Below are positions 47,687 to 54,730 of a stretch of DNA of 64,000 bases, piece after piece. The DNA comes from Siderastrea siderea (lineage: Eukaryota > Cnidaria > Anthozoa > Scleractinia > Rhizangiidae). The translations under genes were made by a program, and so were the position numbers. Each line of letters opens with the position of its first letter. The stretch's first letter is position 1. The stretch covers positions 2,543,701-2,607,700 of the forward strand of contig OZ034966.1 of the NCBI GenBank assembly GCA_964030785.1. The letters run 5' to 3'. A model generated the notes under the pieces. It searched no databases. It was not told where the DNA came from and worked only from the letters and a program-made list of their open reading frames with translations.

Positions 47687-48018
47687 GGACGATTCGTCAA
47701 TAGACGTTGAAGAGCTTTGTTTTGTTTGATCACGTCTCGCGACTCTTTATAGCCTTGACGGGTGTTGCGTTTGAAATCTTGCCACCACCCACTTCCTTTT
47801 TGAGGTCGTTGTCTGTAATACTGTACATTATCGGTAATGCCTTTCAAGGCTTGAGCGCCTAATTTGCCTAAAGCGAGGCCAAACCCAGGCGCTGGACCCG
47901 ATAGAACCATACCCAGGCCATGGGCTATTTTATCCACCAAACGGGGTTTGCGACGCATTAATGCCCCTGCTCGTTGACGTCGTTTTCTTTGGGTGGTTCT
48001 TTTTCGTCGGACGGCCAT
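47674..48018 (-). CDS. Small basic virion-type protein (114 aa)
   Basis: Starts MAVRRKRTTQRKRRQRAGAL, again a basic tract with RRQRAG. Then a Gly/Leu hydrophobic helix (KIAHGLGMVLSGPAPGFGLA) and a basic tail. Function unknown; composition suggests a core or internal capsid protein processed after the AG or GA-L site. It overlaps the upstream membrane protein gene by 61 bases in another frame, and a GGATAAAAAG box (48051-48060) lies inside that overlap region. Confidence 0.65.
   Translation of the reverse strand: MAVRRKRTTQRKRRQRAGALMRRKPRLVDKIAHGLGMVLSGPAPGFGLALGKLGAQALKGITDNVQYYRQRPQKGSGWWQDFKRNTRQGYKESRDVIKQNKALQRLLTNRPWYP
47743..47752 (-). promoter_or_regulatory. TATA box of Arg-rich core protein 1
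   Basis: CTATAAAGAG on the minus strand, 57-66 bases before the start at 47,686, inside the upstream gene. Confidence 0.5.
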
Positions 48019-48629
48019 GGTTCTAGGAGTGTGGGACTGGAGGGGGGCGGCTTTTTATCCTTTTCCGTCCAATAGCTTTTCGACATGAAGGGACGAGCAC
48101 ATCCATCCACGTAACATGGCGCTTCCACGGGTTGGTACACAAAACGACGATGGTAATCTTGCACACACCGTTTGGGTAACGGAGGGGTGAAATCCACAAT
48201 GGTATCATCTAAGGTTTGCATCTTGATTAAAAATCGTTCCAGATCCTCCAAGGGAACACCCCGCACATGGGTTTTCAATTCGGTCAAGGCTTTGGCATAC
48301 GTGGTAAACGCAAACCGACTCATGGTCACTTTAAATCGGTATTGTTTAAAATCATTCCATCCTTTGACCACGGTCCCCACGGCCGCCAAACAGGCTACCA
48401 ACGTACTGTTTTCCAAAAGGGGCCCAGCAATCATGCCTGCAGCCATCAGGAGTAACGCCATGCCATTGAACAAGGCATTGATACACTTGTAATGATTCAA
48501 CATTTTTCGATAACACCACCATTGTTGATGATAAAATGCATACAAGGAATCCATGCGTTGTAATAATTCCGGGGGGAAGGGAATACCATGATGTTTCGAT
48601 CCATTCAATAACGACACAACGGTTTTCAT
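47958..48629 (-). CDS. Two-helix membrane protein, SLATT-like topology
   Basis: 223 aa. N-terminal helical part with YHQQWWCYRKMLNHYK, then two adjacent transmembrane segments (INALFNGMALLLMAAGMIAG and TLVACLAAVGTVVKG) with a short loop, followed by a cytosolic helical region (FAFTTYAKALTELKTHVRG) and a Pro/acidic tail. A paired helix followed by coiled helices resembles SLATT-type effector proteins; this is topology-based inference. Similar proteins occur in Polinton-like and giant viruses. I start at ATG 48,629 rather than the GTG two codons earlier. A GTTATAAACA box lies at 48681-48690. It could be a membrane or egress factor. Confidence 0.55.
   Translation of the reverse strand: MKTVVSLLNGSKHHGIPFPPELLQRMDSLYAFYHQQWWCYRKMLNHYKCINALFNGMALLLMAAGMIAGPLLENSTLVACLAAVGTVVKGWNDFKQYRFKVTMSRFAFTTYAKALTELKTHVRGVPLEDLERFLIKMQTLDDTIVDFTPPLPKRCVQDYHRRFVYQPVEAPCYVDGCARPFMSKSYWTEKDKKPPPSSPTLLEPWPSDEKEPPKENDVNEQGH
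48051..48060 (-). promoter_or_regulatory. TATA box of the 47674-48018 gene
   Basis: GGATAAAAAG on the minus strand, 33-42 bases before the start at 48,018. Confidence 0.55.
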
Positions 48630-48680
48630 CCTCACGGCGAAACACGGGACGAAGACGTTTGTACGCTGGGTGCTCCTCCC

Positions 48681-48690
48681 TGTTTATAAC
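48681..48690 (-). promoter_or_regulatory. TATA box of the membrane protein gene
   Basis: GTTATAAACA on the minus strand, 52-61 bases before the start at 48,629. Confidence 0.5.
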
Positions 48691-48734
48691 TGGTCACAAT
48701 GCTATTGGTCATGGTGACATTTCACGTCCTTGGG

Positions 48735-48995
48735 CTAATTGTTCTTGATCTTGTAACAGCATCCGTAAACGTCGTTGTAAATCTGCTTGACGCAAGGTGC
48801 GAGGCTGTCTGCCAGGACTCCAAGATCCTCGAGGGGTGGCTGGATTGGAGGCAGGACGTCGAGAAGGCCTTGGTCTCCCGACAAATACAAATCTTGGAAG
48901 GCGCTTATGGACATTTGATTGCTGGTGGACGCCCCAACCCCCGCAGGGGCCACGGTATCGTACGATTGCGGAGGTTGACGGTCATCATCTGCCAT
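48735..48995 (-). CDS. Small acidic protein of unknown function (86 aa)
   Basis: Starts MADDDRQPPQSYDTVAPAG, then SAFQDLYLSGDQGLLDVLPP, ending CVKQIYNDVYGCC. A PPxSY-type motif near the N terminus might recruit WW-domain or ESCRT proteins; speculative. The first ATG after the TATA box at 49026-49034 is used. It follows the ATPase gene by 33 bases. Confidence 0.5.
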   Translation of the reverse strand: MADDDRQPPQSYDTVAPAGVGASTSNQMSISAFQDLYLSGDQGLLDVLPPIQPPLEDLGVLADSLAPCVKQIYNDVYGCCYKIKNN

Positions 48996-49025
48996 GGTCG
49001 CTCTCTTTTTCCTGTTCAAATGGTG

Positions 49026-49034
49026 CCTTTATAG
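49026..49034 (-). promoter_or_regulatory. TATA box of the small acidic protein gene
   Basis: CTATAAAGG on the minus strand overlapping the ATPase stop region, about 31-39 bases before ATG 48,995. Confidence 0.6.
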
Positions 49035-49682
49035 TCGTTTTTGATAGGTGCGAGTCCATCCTTCGTCTTTTAACAGGTGACTCAACACACGTTGTTGATC
49101 GGAGGAGGCGGGGTGTAAATCCAAGACCAAATACCCATACGGTCGTGTGGTGGCCTGATGAAATGTCTCCAACGTGTCTTTCCAAGTGGTAGGAAACGAT
49201 TGAAGCATGACATTGCGTACCCCTAATTGATCTCGGGGGTTCTTGAACGCTACAATGTAATGGGCATTGCGGGAAATACTTTTCGCATAGCGACCCACGG
49301 GAAACATGTCTTGGCACAAGTATAGGACGGTCACCCCTTGATGATGCGAATGTTTGGTGAATAAATCCAAAACGCGTTTATCGTGACTCCCTTCATCCAT
49401 TAAATCATCCAAGACCAGGACCCCATGTCCTTCAGGAAACCATTGGACCAACGCCTCATGATCGGGAATGCCTTCGTGAAACACGATCCCTTGATTTTGC
49501 ATGCTTCGAAATCGATCTTGCCAGGCCCCATAACAATAATGTCGTTGGGTCGGTGGGGTGTGAAACAACTCTGGGTTGTCTACCAAGAGTTTTTCCGTGA
49601 AGACGGTTTTACCACATCCCGAAGGTCCCACCACCAAGATAGAGGAAGGAGTATGAAAACGAAACGGTTTCCCCGTTTGCAT
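49029..49682 (-). CDS. A32/FtsK-HerA-like DNA packaging ATPase
   Basis: 217 aa. Walker A GPSGCGKTVF near residue 20, Walker B GVLVLDDLMDE, a sensor Gln in LYLCQDMFP, and a C-terminal YGYLVLDLHPASSDQQRV segment: the standard order of the genome-packaging ATPase of Polintons and their relatives. Length is typical. It uses ATP to move DNA into the capsid; this is known for the family. No damage seen. The promoter (AATAAAAAGG at 49713-49722) abuts the tRNA-like gene and its T-run, so Pol II and Pol III signals overlap here. Confidence 0.9.
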   Translation of the reverse strand: MQTGKPFRFHTPSSILVVGPSGCGKTVFTEKLLVDNPELFHTPPTQRHYCYGAWQDRFRSMQNQGIVFHEGIPDHEALVQWFPEGHGVLVLDDLMDEGSHDKRVLDLFTKHSHHQGVTVLYLCQDMFPVGRYAKSISRNAHYIVAFKNPRDQLGVRNVMLQSFPTTWKDTLETFHQATTRPYGYLVLDLHPASSDQQRVLSHLLKDEGWTRTYQKRL

Positions 49683-49699
49683 GATGATACTACCCAGTT

Positions 49700-49709
49700 A
49701 AAAAAAAAA
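49700..49709 (-). terminator. Pol III terminator (T10) after the tRNA-like gene
   Basis: Ten T on the minus strand, 13 bases beyond the tRNA 3' end. A run of four or more T is enough for Pol III termination. Confidence 0.65.
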
Positions 49710-49712
49710 GGC

Positions 49713-49722
49713 ACCTTTTTAT
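49713..49722 (-). promoter_or_regulatory. TATA box of the packaging ATPase gene
   Basis: AATAAAAAGG on the minus strand, directly adjoining the tRNA-like 3' end and 31-40 bases before ATG 49,682. Confidence 0.55.
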
Positions 49723-49804
49723 TGGAATGGGTGGGACTCGAACCCACGACCCAATCGCTATCTTGGATCAAGTCCAAAGGCTCTACCAACTGAGCTACCA
49801 CTCC
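49723..49804 (-). tRNA. tRNA-like gene with unusual anticodon/variable region (candidate anticodon TTG)
   Basis: 82 nt. Acceptor strands GGAGTGG and CCATTCC pair over seven positions (one G-T). D-arm GCTC-AGTTGGTA-GAGC and T-arm GTGGG-TTCGAGT-CCCAC are perfect and contain normal internal promoter boxes. The middle is odd: the best hairpin TTTGG/CCAAG has loop ACTTGAT, giving anticodon TTG (Gln) but with C at position 33 instead of T, and 14 nt follow before the T-arm. That would be a long variable arm without an obvious stem; alternatively the middle is rearranged. No CCA encoded beyond CCA at the end. A T10 tract follows. It lies between protease and ATPase, same strand. Could be functional, a decoy, or a relic. 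Confidence 0.6.
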
Positions 49805-49834
49805 GACACCGTTTTTTCCAACGAACTTTTTTAT

Positions 49835-50374
49835 TTAAGCATTACATTGATGATACGGATGACAACAAAGTTGATACCATCTGGCTTCTTGACCTACAAT
49901 CAATTGTTGAAGGCGTTGACCCGCTTGATGGTCATTCCTGACATAATCATAATCCGAAAACTCATTTAAAAAATCTTGCAAGGTCCGTCCACGGGCTTTG
50001 GCTTTCAAGTACAACAAGGCGTAATCACCACAACTCTTGCTTGAAATGGCTTGGAGGGACTTGCCATTGGTCACCACATACTTCCAATGGTTGACAATCC
50101 AATCTCGTAACGGGGTAGCTTGCACGTACGTGTCCATGGGCAAAGCATAACTGTCCAGGACTTCACACACCTTTCCATCCGTCCACACCGCTAACCAATG
50201 TTGTCCCGGTTGATCGTGTGGGTCGGTATTCACAATGTACCCTTGAGGGGCAGTCTTGACAGGCCTCTTGGGTAAACGATCACAGGCCACTGTCCCGTAA
50301 AATACCGGTTTCAATTGCGGGTCGTCTCGGGCTAAATAATCCAACTGCACATTATTCAAGGCCACATGTTCCAT
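49835..50374 (-). CDS. Adenain-type maturation cysteine protease
   Basis: 179 aa, Ulp1/adenovirus-protease fold. Catalytic elements in order: His in GQHWLAVWT, Asp in EVLDSYALP, oxyanion Gln in SLQAISSKSCGDYALLYL and the nucleophile Cys in SCGDY. Length is somewhat below adenoviral protease (about 204 aa), normal for Polintons. Its start overlaps the stop of the MCP frame by one base (TGATG), which would allow coupled translation. It is expected to process internal capsid proteins; the RRQRGG-type sites of the small basic proteins are candidate targets. Intact. Confidence 0.88.
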   Translation of the reverse strand: MEHVALNNVQLDYLARDDPQLKPVFYGTVACDRLPKRPVKTAPQGYIVNTDPHDQPGQHWLAVWTDGKVCEVLDSYALPMDTYVQATPLRDWIVNHWKYVVTNGKSLQAISSKSCGDYALLYLKAKARGRTLQDFLNEFSDYDYVRNDHQAGQRLQQLIVGQEARWYQLCCHPYHQCNA

Positions 50375-51772
50375 CAGTGCTGGTAAATGTTATACAACAC
50401 GGCTCCGTTCCTGTCAATCTCCAGCAAGTTCTCAAATTCTCCATACACGAGCACGGTTATATTGACACCGGGTGCGGCTCCAAATTCCAAGACCAGTTGT
50501 AAATCGCCTGTTTGCTTGGGGTTGAGGTTTTGACTGTCAGCACATCCATTGGCCACATTGTCAAACATGTACAAGGTACAATTTTTAGCTTGGCCCCAAT
50601 CCAGCAGTTCTACCATGTTGCCTTTCTTTTTACACCAAGCACCACTGGCTTGCAGAAAACGGAAGTAGCCTAGATTATCTCGGGTGCCATTGTTGTGCAC
50701 TAACTGTAGGGTTTCATAAGGGTATTCTTCTCCTTTGACAATCTGTCGAATGGAGGTCAGACCAAATTTCTGGAAACAGAAAGGATCTCGGGTCACATCT
50801 CCATTGAAGGCACGGCTGTCCAGTAACCCCACAATCAATCGGTCAGGTATTCTGTTTTGAAACAGGTTCGGGATATCAAAGCGGACCAGGTTGCCTTGCA
50901 TGCTGAAGGTCCGGATTTCACTGCGGACGGTCGGGTAAGCCGCCACTTCTCCTTCATTGTGTCTTTTTTCAGATAAACTCTGGTAGATGGCGTCATTCAA
51001 ACGCAGTTGGCAGAGATGAAACCGTAGTTTGACATCCCCTTCCATCAATCGGCCAGCTAGAGCCACTCCATTGAAAAACAGGCTGGGGCCATTGAAATGA
51101 AATTTCATCTTGATTTCGATGCCAGGCACCAACAGTTTGCCAGTGTGAAACACTTCCAAGTGCGGGGTAAACACCAGACTGTGGGTAAGACCTCCAGCAT
51201 ACTTCTCCACTTCGTCCACAGAGGTATTGAAGGCTGCTTTATGATTAGCACTCAGATCTTGCCAATGTTGATGGTTTCCTGCTTTGTCTGTGTTGGTGGC
51301 AGTCCATTGGGGTGGGAAATCCACTTGATTGTACCAGCCTTGGGGTCCTAACACAGTCTTGCCATCTTCTCGATCATAATTCAGCAAGGTTTCCAGGTAG
51401 GCTTTGTAATGATAGGTGTCGGATTGTGGACTGATCAACGTGCCATTCAAATTCAAGTCAATTTGTTTGATGATGGAATGGGCCAAATTGTTGACGGGCC
51501 ACAATTTTTGAGCGGCGTCCAAGTCATCGTTCGTTCTTTTGCAATCTCAATTCCATGGTAAAGTAACTGCGTCCCAAATCCACAAAATCGTCCAACCCCG
51601 GAATGATGAATTCCATGGGATTGATACCCGTGGTGGTGGGTTGGATGGTGACCATGCGATAGGCATTGATGCTAATGTCGGTCGGTGGCACCTTGAAAAT
51701 CCGTAATGCAGGGTTGACAGTCCCTTCGGAACGCTCGTGAGCCGGGGCGGTTTGCGTACTCACGTCAGGCAT
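50374..51772 (-). pseudogene. Double-jelly-roll major capsid protein, split by a frame change
   Basis: Two frames together cover one MCP of the family often annotated as F54H12.2-like. Frame 1, 51772-51524 (82 aa): IFKVPPTDISINAYRMVT, PMEFIIPGLDDFVDLGRSY, ending at TGA 51524-51526. Frame 2, from about 51,545 to 50,374: PVNNLAHSIIKQIDLNLNG, AYLETLLNYDRED, and the long second jelly roll to the C terminus. The family normally reads through this point, so one base separates the two frames at 51,520-51,545. Everything else looks intact. Options: inactivating mutation, sequencing error, or +1 frameshifting at CGA-TGA. A TATAAAAA box (51818-51825) precedes the start. Total length about 465 residues. 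Confidence 0.85.
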
Positions 51773-51774
51773 GT

Positions 51775-51999
51775 TTAACGTCGTCGTCGAGTGGTACCCC
51801 GTCGTCGTCGTGAGGGGTTTTTATAGCGTCGTCGTGCTAAACGTTGTCTCAAATCAAACCCGGGGACTCTCATCACCTCGGGACTTAACCATCCACCACG
51901 TTGTCGTCGCATGAGTTTCCAAAATGGATACAGTCCACCCCATTGAGACAACCCTCGATCACTACGAATCCGTCGAGGTCGTGAAGGCACGGGATCCAT
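51775..51999 (-). CDS. Arg-rich small virion-type protein (74 aa)
   Basis: MDPVPSRPRRIRSDRGLSQW, then LMRRQRGGWLSPEVMRV, and a C terminus of Arg/Lys/Thr runs (SRRRRGTTRRRR). Strongly basic, likely DNA-binding core protein. RRQRGG-W matches the motif shared by other small proteins here. The frame opens with a GTG two codons before the chosen ATG. Two bases separate its stop from the MCP start. Confidence 0.65.
   Translation of the reverse strand: MDPVPSRPRRIRSDRGLSQWGGLYPFWKLMRRQRGGWLSPEVMRVPGFDLRQRLARRRYKNPSRRRRGTTRRRR
51818..51825 (-). promoter_or_regulatory. TATA box of the major capsid gene
   Basis: TATAAAAA on the minus strand, inside the preceding small gene, 46-53 bases before the MCP start. 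Confidence 0.6.
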
Positions 52000-52001
52000 G
52001 T

Positions 52002-52337
52002 TCACACTCCAAAAATATCACGTGCACGTTTGGTTTGTTTGGGAAACAAAGCACTGGCCACACGCACGGCGTCTTTCACGCTCTTATGACTCAAGGCTTT
52101 CTTGGCTTGTTTGGTGATTTCTTTTTTAATGACGTCTTCGGCTTTGCGTTTGATACCTCGTGTCAAACCCGTTTCCAATCCTCTCTTGATATTACTAGGC
52201 AGTTTTAAAGGATTTCGCGTGCTTTTAAGGCCTTGGAACCCCCCACGCAAGAGATCCGTCACCAACCCTTGTCCACTTTGACCCTGTTGATCATACCACT
52301 CGTCGGTCCGAAATCGTGTCAAACTTCCCCCACGCAT
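52002..52337 (-). CDS. Basic minor virion protein (111 aa), pVI-like context
   Basis: MRGGSLTRFRTDEWYDQQGQ, then SGQGLVTDLLRGGFQGLKS, a helical basic centre (GIKRKAEDVIKKEITKQAKK) and a C-terminal VRVASALFPKQTKRARD. MRGG-S fits the adenain consensus (M/I/L)xGG-x. Amphipathic helix plus basic tail between core and capsid genes recalls adenoviral pVI, but identity is not shown. The start is placed at the ATG after the TATA box at 52379-52387; the upstream GTG would fall too close to it. Confidence 0.6.
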   Translation of the reverse strand: MRGGSLTRFRTDEWYDQQGQSGQGLVTDLLRGGFQGLKSTRNPLKLPSNIKRGLETGLTRGIKRKAEDVIKKEITKQAKKALSHKSVKDAVRVASALFPKQTKRARDIFGV

Positions 52338-52378
52338 GGTGTCGTCTTCACGTTTGGTTTGTGTCACAGGACTCGTCT

Positions 52379-52387
52379 CTTTTTATA
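52379..52387 (-). promoter_or_regulatory. TATA box of the 52002-52337 gene
   Basis: TATAAAAAG on the minus strand, about 42-50 bases before the start codon, at the border with the upstream gene. Confidence 0.65.
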
Positions 52388-52393
52388 CCGTCA

Positions 52394-52585
52394 TCATCGT
52401 CTTCTTTTCCGAAAAGCGGCTTCCAACCCTTTTTTAGCCCCGTAACTCGCGGCACCACCCGCGGCACCCAACGCCACGGCTTTTCCTCCAGCGATCAAGG
52501 CAGGAATAAGGGCGGCCAGTGGGAATAAACCCCCTCGTTGCCTTCTTCTCCTTCGTCTCGTTCGACGCACTCTTGTCTTGGGCAT
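52394..52585 (-). CDS. Arg-rich pX/Mu-like core protein 2 (63 aa)
   Basis: MPKTRVRRTRRRRRRQRGG, then a hydrophobic Gly/Ala segment (LFPLAALIPALIAGGKAVAL) and a basic end (FRKRRR). Clear paralogue in design of 47510-47686. Resembles adenovirus pX-type precursor peptides: basic head, GG site, hydrophobic tail. It has its own ATAAAAAGGG box at 52613-52624. Confidence 0.65.
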   Translation of the reverse strand: MPKTRVRRTRRRRRRQRGGLFPLAALIPALIAGGKAVALGAAGGAASYGAKKGLEAAFRKRRR

Positions 52586-52612
52586 CTTGTGATTGGGGCA
52601 CTCCGTTGGCCA

Positions 52613-52624
52613 CCCCCTTTTTAT
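52613..52624 (-). promoter_or_regulatory. TATA box of Arg-rich core protein 2
   Basis: ATAAAAAGGGGG on the minus strand overlapping the stop codon of penton-like gene 2, 28-39 bases before the start at 52,585. Confidence 0.65.
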
Positions 52625-53670
52625 GTCTTTTTGAAGTGTAACGTGACAATGGTATGACCTTCACCAAACTTGACCAAGTCTCCTCCTCTACCAATCGTTT
52701 CAGCCACTTGAACGTGAATCATTTCCACCACCTCGTTACGAAGAGACATGTATTGAATGTGCAACGGTTCAAAGTACAGGTTGCCGCGTGCTTCTCGCTT
52801 GTACTGGATTTCACGTAACAAATCAGTCACGCGATTGCCCACCACAGTGCTGCCTGCCACGTCGGAGTACACGTGCAACGATCGTGTGGGTTCACCCACC
52901 ACCGCCCGAAATGCTACATTCAAGTTGGTGAAACGCCACCCACAACTCATACTCAATTGTAAATAATCCGGTAAAATGGAACGCACCGTCCAAAAGACCG
53001 CGTTCCCCTGACCGTCGGTGACATCGTTCCAATCATTGTCAGCGGGTTTTGTCATGTTGGGGATTTGATCCCCCATGAATTCTTGTTGTAAGTTTGGCCC
53101 CAAAATCAACACATTGTCAATTTTACGTAACCATCCCATCTTGAGAGCCAACTTGGTGTAGATGGTCAGGGCTGGCGTGTCGGTGCCGCAATGGCAGATA
53201 TTCGTGTTGTCGATGAGCAGATCCTCGCCTTCCCAACGAAACTTGACGTAGGTATGTTTGCCTTGATCATTGGTAAACCGACCACCTTGAACGGCCATTT
53301 GCATACGTTGTTGTTCCAAGTGAGCAATGGTGGCTTTCATGAAACTCACGCCATCCACCACCCAATCCAAATCTTTCACGTCATTGATGATGCTTCGCGC
53401 GGTGTCTACTCGCGAGGTCATTTCCCCGTCTTTTCCACCCGGTTTGGGATAGGTTTGGCCCCAGGACACCCCCATGACGTACCCATTTTTCTTCACCAAC
53501 TCATACAAATTGACGCGAGCATCCGGTAAGGAAATGGCACTCAACCCTACTTGCCATCCACCTCCTGTGAGCTGTAACGGTTGAGGTAAACGAATCTTGA
53601 AGGAATTGGCTTGGTTGTTGGGAAATTCACGTCGGTTGGCATGACTCGGTAACGTCACGTAGAACGACAT
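52621..53670 (-). CDS. Penton-like minor capsid protein 2
   Basis: 349 aa. Starts MSFYVTLPSHANRREFPNNQ and has RLPQPLQLTGGGWQVGLSAI, the shared jelly-roll opening. Later blocks LHVYSDVAGSTVVGNRVTDL, FEPLHIQYMSLRNEVVEMI and GEGHTIVTLHFKK are closely matched in protein 3 and loosely in protein 1. I start at the SFYVTL Met because all three paralogues share it; the frame extends 23 codons upstream from a TTG. A CTTTAAAAGGG box at 53698-53708 lies in the end of the upstream penton gene. Confidence 0.8.
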   Translation of the reverse strand: MSFYVTLPSHANRREFPNNQANSFKIRLPQPLQLTGGGWQVGLSAISLPDARVNLYELVKKNGYVMGVSWGQTYPKPGGKDGEMTSRVDTARSIINDVKDLDWVVDGVSFMKATIAHLEQQRMQMAVQGGRFTNDQGKHTYVKFRWEGEDLLIDNTNICHCGTDTPALTIYTKLALKMGWLRKIDNVLILGPNLQQEFMGDQIPNMTKPADNDWNDVTDGQGNAVFWTVRSILPDYLQLSMSCGWRFTNLNVAFRAVVGEPTRSLHVYSDVAGSTVVGNRVTDLLREIQYKREARGNLYFEPLHIQYMSLRNEVVEMIHVQVAETIGRGGDLVKFGEGHTIVTLHFKKT

Positions 53671-53683
53671 TTTGTCTTCTTCT

Positions 53684-54727
53684 TCACACCACGACTTCCC
53701 TTTTAAAGTGGAGGGTGAGGAGGGCATGCCCTTCACCAAATTTCACCAGATCCCCATTGGTTTCGGCCATCTGGGTTTCTACGATTTCCACCACTTCGTT
53801 GCGTACTGGGACATATTGAATATGTCGAGGTTCAAAGTGGGTGGTGTTTTGAGGCTGGTACTTGATTTCTCGTAAGAGATCCGTGATGCGACCCCCTACC
53901 ATACTGCTGGTCCCTACATCACAATACACGTGCAAAGGACGCGTGGAGGGAAATTCCAACGAGGGACGAAAGGTCTTGTTCAAATTCACAAACCGCCAAG
54001 GGCACGATAGACTCAATTTCAGATAATCCCCCTCCACTTTCCAAAAGAGGGGCTTGTTGGCAGCATCGCGGACATCCGTCGGGGTAGGAATGGTGGAAAT
54101 GCCTTGAAATTCTTGCAAGAGATTCGGGCCCAATCGATACTGGCCGGGGGACACTTGTTCAATCCATCCCATTCTCAGAGCCAAGGTTCTGCCCCATGAC
54201 ACGTGCGCTACTTGTCGTTTGTAATCCACATTGGTGGTATTCAACAACAAATCCCCTTCGGAGGTCCATTCAAAGGTCGGATACAATTTGATGCCATTGT
54301 CCTCCGCCCATTTGTTTTTGGGGGCGGTTTGTTTCGCACGGCTTTGCTCGTAACGGTACACCAGTTGATGAAAAAAGTGCGATCCCGTCGACGAGGCCAT
54401 CTCCTTTCTCATATCTCGACCGTAGACAGTGAGTTCGCGACGTTCATGGTACCACCGATCGTTCCCTTGATCGTCTTGGGCATACACCCGTTCGTGCCAT
54501 CGTACATACAACAGAGGATGGGAATCGCCCACGCCTCCTTCTTCCGTTATCACTGGAATGATGGGTAAGGATAAACTCACCATACCCACCATCCATCCTC
54601 GTCCCACAAATCGGATAGGTTTAGGCAATCGGTTTCTGAAATGATGACTCTTGTTCCCAGGAAACTCTTTGGTACTCGCATGACTCATCAACGTCACGTA
54701 AAACGAAGAGTTGGGGACGAACGTCAT
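53684..54727 (-). CDS. Penton-like minor capsid protein 3
   Basis: 347 aa. MTFVPNSSFYVTLMSHASTK, RLPKPIRFVGRGWMVGM, then LHVYCDVGTSSMVGGRITDL, FEPRHIQYVPVRNEVVEIV and GEGHALLTLHFKR. Adjacent tandem paralogue of 52621-53670 (13 bases apart). The middle differs in length and sequence, which suggests divergent surface loops. Follows the integrase gene by three bases. No clear TATA box was found directly upstream. Confidence 0.8.
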   Translation of the reverse strand: MTFVPNSSFYVTLMSHASTKEFPGNKSHHFRNRLPKPIRFVGRGWMVGMVSLSLPIIPVITEEGGVGDSHPLLYVRWHERVYAQDDQGNDRWYHERRELTVYGRDMRKEMASSTGSHFFHQLVYRYEQSRAKQTAPKNKWAEDNGIKLYPTFEWTSEGDLLLNTTNVDYKRQVAHVSWGRTLALRMGWIEQVSPGQYRLGPNLLQEFQGISTIPTPTDVRDAANKPLFWKVEGDYLKLSLSCPWRFVNLNKTFRPSLEFPSTRPLHVYCDVGTSSMVGGRITDLLREIKYQPQNTTHFEPRHIQYVPVRNEVVEIVETQMAETNGDLVKFGEGHALLTLHFKREVVV

Positions 54728-54730
54728 TGT

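Noticed and set aside
48797..49192. Long plus-strand open frame opposite the ATPase and acidic protein genes
   Set aside because: Shadow of minus-strand genes with clear motifs and promoters.
49580..49801. 73-codon open frame upstream of the ATPase
   Set aside because: It is the translated tRNA-like gene and its terminator.
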